Assembly (NCBI RefSeq): GCF_020085105.1
Contig: NC_058055.1
Location: forward strand, 7,065,322-7,129,321
Direction of reading: 5' to 3'
Origin: Siniperca chuatsi
Taxonomy: Eukaryota > Chordata > Actinopteri > Centrarchiformes > Sinipercidae
Length of the DNA stretch: 64,000 bases
The notes under the pieces: model-generated
What the model saw: only the letters and a program-made list of their open reading frames with translations
Database searches by the model: none
What the model was told of the DNA's origin: nothing
Program-made: the position numbers and the translations under genes
Part shown: positions 61,401 to 64,000 of the stretch, one piece after another
Position numbering within the stretch: the stretch's first letter is position 1
Layout: the number at the start of each line of letters is the position of its first letter

Positions 61401-64000
61401 AATCAAAGGGAAAATGTCTACCCCCAGATATGCAAACTGGAATGGGTGGAGCGAGGGATGCACTGGTCATCACCTTGTTCAGGGGTAACAATGCAGACTT
61501 CTGCCAACTTATTTTAAACCCATATAATTTACCATATTGATCCAAAATAGACAGTGTTTGTGGGGTACATTGTGCTGCATTGTCAACGTACAATTGCACG
61601 TCATCTGCATATAATGAAATATGATGATGCCTTTCATTAATAGAGATTGGACACAACAAGGATTAATTAAGGGACAAACCTGCCTCGACCCTCTCAAGAT
61701 GGCAAAAGGGGCCGACCAGTTCTTGCCCAGGAGCACCACAGCTGATGGATTATTATATAACACCCTGATCACATCAATAAAAGGGGCTCAGAAGCCCATC
61801 GCCCCAAGCACTGACCATAAAATAGGCCATTTTAGGCGGTCAAAGGCCTTCATTGCATCTAATGAAAGGACTGTCACTGGAGAAATCAGGTTTTGGGCAC
61901 CATCTATGACATGCAGAAGTCTCCTTACGTTAGCAGAGGCCAGCCTGGATTTTATAAACCAGGTCTGATCGCTATGCACTAGTTTTGTCCCGTGATCCTA
62001 AAGACGCTGAGCAAACACTTTGGCATAAATCCTTACGTCTGCATTTAGGAATGAAAGGGGCCTGTAATTAGCACACTCTATTGTGTCTTTGCCTTTTTTT
62101 GAGAAGCAAGGATATTAAAGCAATGTTAACGTCTCTCAAGAATGAACCCTCCTTAATTGAAAACTGTATCATATCTATGAGCAAGGGCCAAAAGGTAAAA
62201 CTTGGGCGGAATTCCGTCTGGCCCTGGCATTTTGCCTCTGCACATGTCCTTCGCCGGCCTTCAGTTTCTTGTAGTGGAACAGGTGCATTCAGGTTTTCTG
62301 ATTCACTGTTAGAAAGACACTCCATATGAATATTATTCAAAAAACGTTTACATGCAGATTTATCAAAGCCAGTCTCTGAACTGTACAGTTCCTCATAAAA
62401 AGAGGTGAAGGTTAAGTTCACACTCCTGGGATTGGTTGGAACAGTACCATCTTTAGATTTGATGCTAAAAATATCAGAGATATGTTCGTTGGTCTGGAGC
62501 CTCAGGACCAGCAAGTGACTAGGTCTTGCAGAGTGGAAGTAATAAGTCTCTCTGGTTCTGTGCATTAGAAAGTCTGAGCAGCGCCTGAGAAAACAATTAA
62601 TTTCATTTTTGAACAGCTCTTTTGGAGAGAAAAGGAGTGGCTATATTGCGTTGTAAAATAGCGTCAAGATCTGCATACTTTAGTTCTAGTGCTCCCACTT
62701 TAGCTGCGCATTGCTTATTTCGGACTGATGCATACAGTGTGTTGTTGCTTCTAATGAAGCTCTTCACTGCATCCCATAAAATCCTTGGGTCAGAAACCGA
62801 ACCTTTTATTGAACTCCAGAAACTCGTGGAAATTAATCTCAAACAGTTTCGTTGTGAAGCAACGAGGAATTAAAACACCATCTGGGAGCACTAGTTATGT
62901 TGACAGAGTAGATTTATCAATATTACTATCCCATACTGCATTGAAATCTACTCCTAGAACCAGACAAAAAACAGTGAGATGCAGAAGAGTTTTGGTTAAA
63001 AGGTCATAGAAACCAGCATCACAATTGTTAAGAGCATAGGCAGAAATCAATGCAATGTTCTTCCCATCTAACAGTAAAATTGCTTGAAGCAAGAGTGAGA
63101 GATTCCTCTGGTGGCCTAAGTTCTGTGGTAGGAAAGGGAAGATTGACTTGTGGCTCTGTCATTTCCTAAATCAAACAGCACTTGTGAATCAGCAAAAGAG
63201 GGGAGAAATTAAAACTCTCAAAATATTCAAGCCAGGTCAGGAAAGAGCTTCATTTAAAAACACTGAAGAACCACAGAACCACAGGGCCTCATTGACTTTT
63301 GGAGAACATCTGTGTAGAGGCTCTTTACGCAGCTTGGGAGAAGAGGCAGGAATGCCACGGCTCTCTGACCACCTCCAAAGCAAACACGAGCGCTCCCTGA
63401 CCCAACCAGAACAGCATCTCACTGAAGGACATCTATGGGGAGAATAACTCTGGCCTAAAACAGACTGGTCTCCTCTGCAAAAAGGTCTCTGAATTGTTGA
63501 GTGCCAAAAACATGCTTTGCAGACTACTGCAGGCAGGAAATGAGTCAAGAGTTTAATTCCCAATCCAAGTTTGATGTGGTCCTCTCTGCATACATCAACC
63601 TGCATTCTGAGCTCTAAATCTGCAGGGCTTTCCTTTAAAAAAAAATCGAACAGTCCAGCTGTATCATCATACTGTACTGTAGAACCATCATACCACTAAT
63701 TTATATTATAATGAATAAAATATTGTTACCATGACTATGCTATTTAGCATGCAATATTCTAAAAATGGGTTAGCACACTTGTGAAACACAGTAGATGGCA
63801 CCATCATATCAAGAAATGAGACCCCTGTTCTGCATTTTTTTTTAATATGCAAAAGTAGCTTGTAAGCAACGGTCACAAGTGACAAATAAGCAGCTAACAT
63901 CAATGGTGATTCAACTGTGAATCAATTTTTTAGGGTTCTGTCTTGTCTTGTGGCACATCAAGGGAAGGCTGTGAACTGAACAGTATATGGGGTAAACCCC
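37400..64000 (+). CDS. ncor1: Nuclear receptor corepressor 1, 5' portion (13 coding exons, residues 1-494)
   Basis: Scaffold of the nuclear NCoR-HDAC3 complex that represses genes bound by unliganded receptors. Coding exons: 41422-41532, 44611-44705, 44953-45160, 45518-45694, 47555-47668, 49192-49248, 49402-49454, 50227-50293, 52457-52629, 53915-54005, 54256-54434, 54600-54654, 55142-55243. All have GT-AG borders and join in phase. The start is [20 protein letters not shown], as in NCOR1 rather than NCOR2. Then come [13 protein letters not shown], a coiled coil (about 166-205, [20 protein letters not shown]) that binds TBL1/GPS2, [20 protein letters not shown], the DAD and SANT1 domain (about 395-480, [19 protein letters not shown]), and [16 protein letters not shown]. 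The remaining three quarters of the protein lies beyond the window. The 37400 limit is approximate: the non-coding first exon ends near 37475 and the ATG is in the second exon (from 41343). Confidence 0.95.
37476..41342 (+). other. ncor1 intron 1 (non-coding)
   Basis: Mostly AT-rich sequence with a (TA)n tract near 38499-38510 and poly(T)/poly(A) runs near 38870-38938. No exon, RNA gene or confidently classified mobile element was recognised. The second exon's acceptor is at 41341-41342. Confidence 0.45.
41533..44610 (+). other. ncor1 intron 2
   Basis: About 3.1 kb between the first two coding exons. Apart from the SINE at about 43.9-44.0 kb I see no other gene. The open frame at 42822-43016 is not framed by splice sites and has no recognisable domain. 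Confidence 0.5.
43880..44035 (-). mobile_element. tRNA-derived SINE in ncor1 intron 2
   Basis: On the minus strand the order is GGGGGCCTAGGGGTTTATGA, CTGCAACGTCCCC, a B-box-like segment and GGGGACCTTTGTTGCATG, then a C-rich run. This order resembles teleost tRNA-derived SINEs of the TTGCTGCATGTCAT-type tail. The B-box segment is present as an exact 18-base tandem duplication (43941-43958 and 43959-43976). Confidence 0.6.
44812..44836. repeat. (ATT)n microsatellite in ncor1 intron 3
   Basis: About eight ATT units after a poly(T) run, inside the intron between the exons ending at 44705 and starting at 44953. Confidence 0.9.
46210..46480. mobile_element. Possible DNA-transposon fragment in ncor1 intron 5
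   Basis: The stretch with TTTTTACACAGAGATCCCGC and later CAATACCGGCATAATGC looks like an interspersed fish repeat from memory. I could not find matching inverted ends, so class and limits are uncertain. Confidence 0.3.
50590..50995 (+). repeat. Common teleost interspersed repeat in ncor1 intron 9
   Basis: Two imperfect direct copies of a module are visible: GGGATCACCAAAG with ATGTCATGGCAATCCAATGG (about 50700-50785), and GAAATCACCAAAGTCA with TTTCATGGCAATCGATCTAA (about 50843-50903), each followed by GAGACATTT or GAGATATTT. The pattern, ending in GACATTGCCATCC, occurs widely in fish genomes in my recollection. It has no coding content. Confidence 0.5.
52832..53192 (+). mobile_element. Interspersed repeat, copy 1, in ncor1 intron 10
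   Basis: It begins with AACAATTATTTTCATTATCG and ATTAATCTGATGATTATTTT and ends with GTCGATCAGTTAATCGAGTA, TTTGCTGCAGC. This is a very common short fish repeat (non-autonomous, probably a DNA element). A second, shorter copy lies in the opposite orientation at about 56.17-56.36 kb. Confidence 0.6.
56166..56362 (-). mobile_element. Interspersed repeat, copy 2, in ncor1 intron 14
   Basis: Read on the minus strand it gives AACAATTATTTTCATTGTCG followed by ATTAATCTGCTGATTATTTT and CTCGATTAATTGAG, the same family as copy 1. The central part is internally deleted relative to copy 1. Confidence 0.6.
56530..56554. repeat. (GT)n microsatellite in ncor1 intron 14
   Basis: About 12 GT units in the long intron after the last coding exon seen in the window. 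Confidence 0.95.
57981..58003. repeat. (AG)n microsatellite in ncor1 intron 14
   Basis: About 11 AG units. The reverse frame encodes a serine-leucine run and is not a gene. Confidence 0.95.
60210..63110 (-). pseudogene. Degenerate 5'-truncated LINE-1 ORF2, antisense in ncor1 intron 14
   Basis: Read on the minus strand from right to left: an endonuclease remnant ([19 protein letters not shown], then [11 protein letters not shown]; 63092-62895), a linker (62842-62603 and 62565-62068), reverse-transcriptase blocks ([32 protein letters not shown]; 61979-61788), LYNNPSAVV and the catalytic [10 protein letters not shown] (about 61611), and the C-terminal region with [15 protein letters not shown] (about 61147) and [20 protein letters not shown] with [16 protein letters not shown] (60582-60217). 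The frame is broken many times by stops and shifts. The first hundred or so endonuclease residues are missing. It is an old, immobile copy of the L1/Tx1 type common in fish. Confidence 0.88.
60935..60990 (-). repeat. tRNA-like (SINE head) fragment inside the L1 remnant
   Basis: On the minus strand GGTAGCTCACCTGGTAGAGC followed by GCGTACTATT resembles a tRNA D-arm with an A box, as at the start of tRNA-derived SINEs. No B box follows, so it is neither an active tRNA gene nor a complete SINE. It interrupts the L1 C-terminal coding region. Confidence 0.45.
63111..64000 (+). other. ncor1 intron 14, right edge
   Basis: No exon or repeat family is recognised between the L1 remnant and the window end. 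Open frames here are short and lack domains. Confidence 0.4.

Overview
The window is vertebrate nuclear DNA, most likely from a ray-finned (teleost) fish. It has multi-exon genes with GT-AG introns, many microsatellites, and degraded L1, L2/CR1-like, SINE and MITE copies of types common in fish. It encodes near-canonical vertebrate proteins. No prokaryotic feature, CRISPR array or operon is present. All gene calls come from reading the sequence and joining exons by hand; no database search was run.

Layout, left to right: (1) 1-2 kb, emc6 (+), a one-coding-exon subunit of the ER membrane protein complex. (2) 2.9-9.5 kb, p2rx5 (-), an ATP-gated cation channel gene with 12 coding exons giving a 463-residue product, tail-to-tail with emc6. 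(3) 12.1-13.7 kb and 16.6-18.6 kb, two tandem polyubiquitin genes (-) with three and five ubiquitin units. Each has one intron in its 5' UTR, and they share promoter and intron motifs. (4) 20.5-21.8 kb, cenpv (+), a small GFA-type zinc protein with four coding exons. (5) 21.9-36.7 kb, pigl (-), the GPI-anchor de-N-acetylase with seven exons and 270 residues, tail-to-tail with cenpv. (6) 37.4-64 kb, the 5' part of ncor1 (+), the nuclear receptor corepressor. Thirteen coding exons give the first 494 residues, through the first SANT domain; the gene runs off the right edge inside a long intron.

From general knowledge of the human genome, the order and orientations polyubiquitin / CENPV / PIGL / NCOR1 match human 17p11.2 (UBB-CENPV-PIGL-NCOR1), and EMC6 and P2RX5 are neighbours on 17p13. 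The genes do not form a pathway; this is ancestral synteny.

The remaining DNA is intronic or intergenic. Clear mobile remnants are an antisense L1 in the last ncor1 intron (60.2-63.1 kb), an L2/CR1-like 3' end (10.85-11.19 kb), a 1.16-kb inverted-repeat MITE in a pigl intron (32.15-33.31 kb), a small foldback element in a p2rx5 intron, a tRNA-derived SINE in an ncor1 intron, and two opposed copies of one interspersed repeat flanking ncor1 exons 11-14.

I found no clearly new biological system. The most distinctive signals are in the polyubiquitin pair: a poly(A) hexamer overlapping the stop codon in both genes, a matched promoter module, and a matched intron module containing a YY1-like site.
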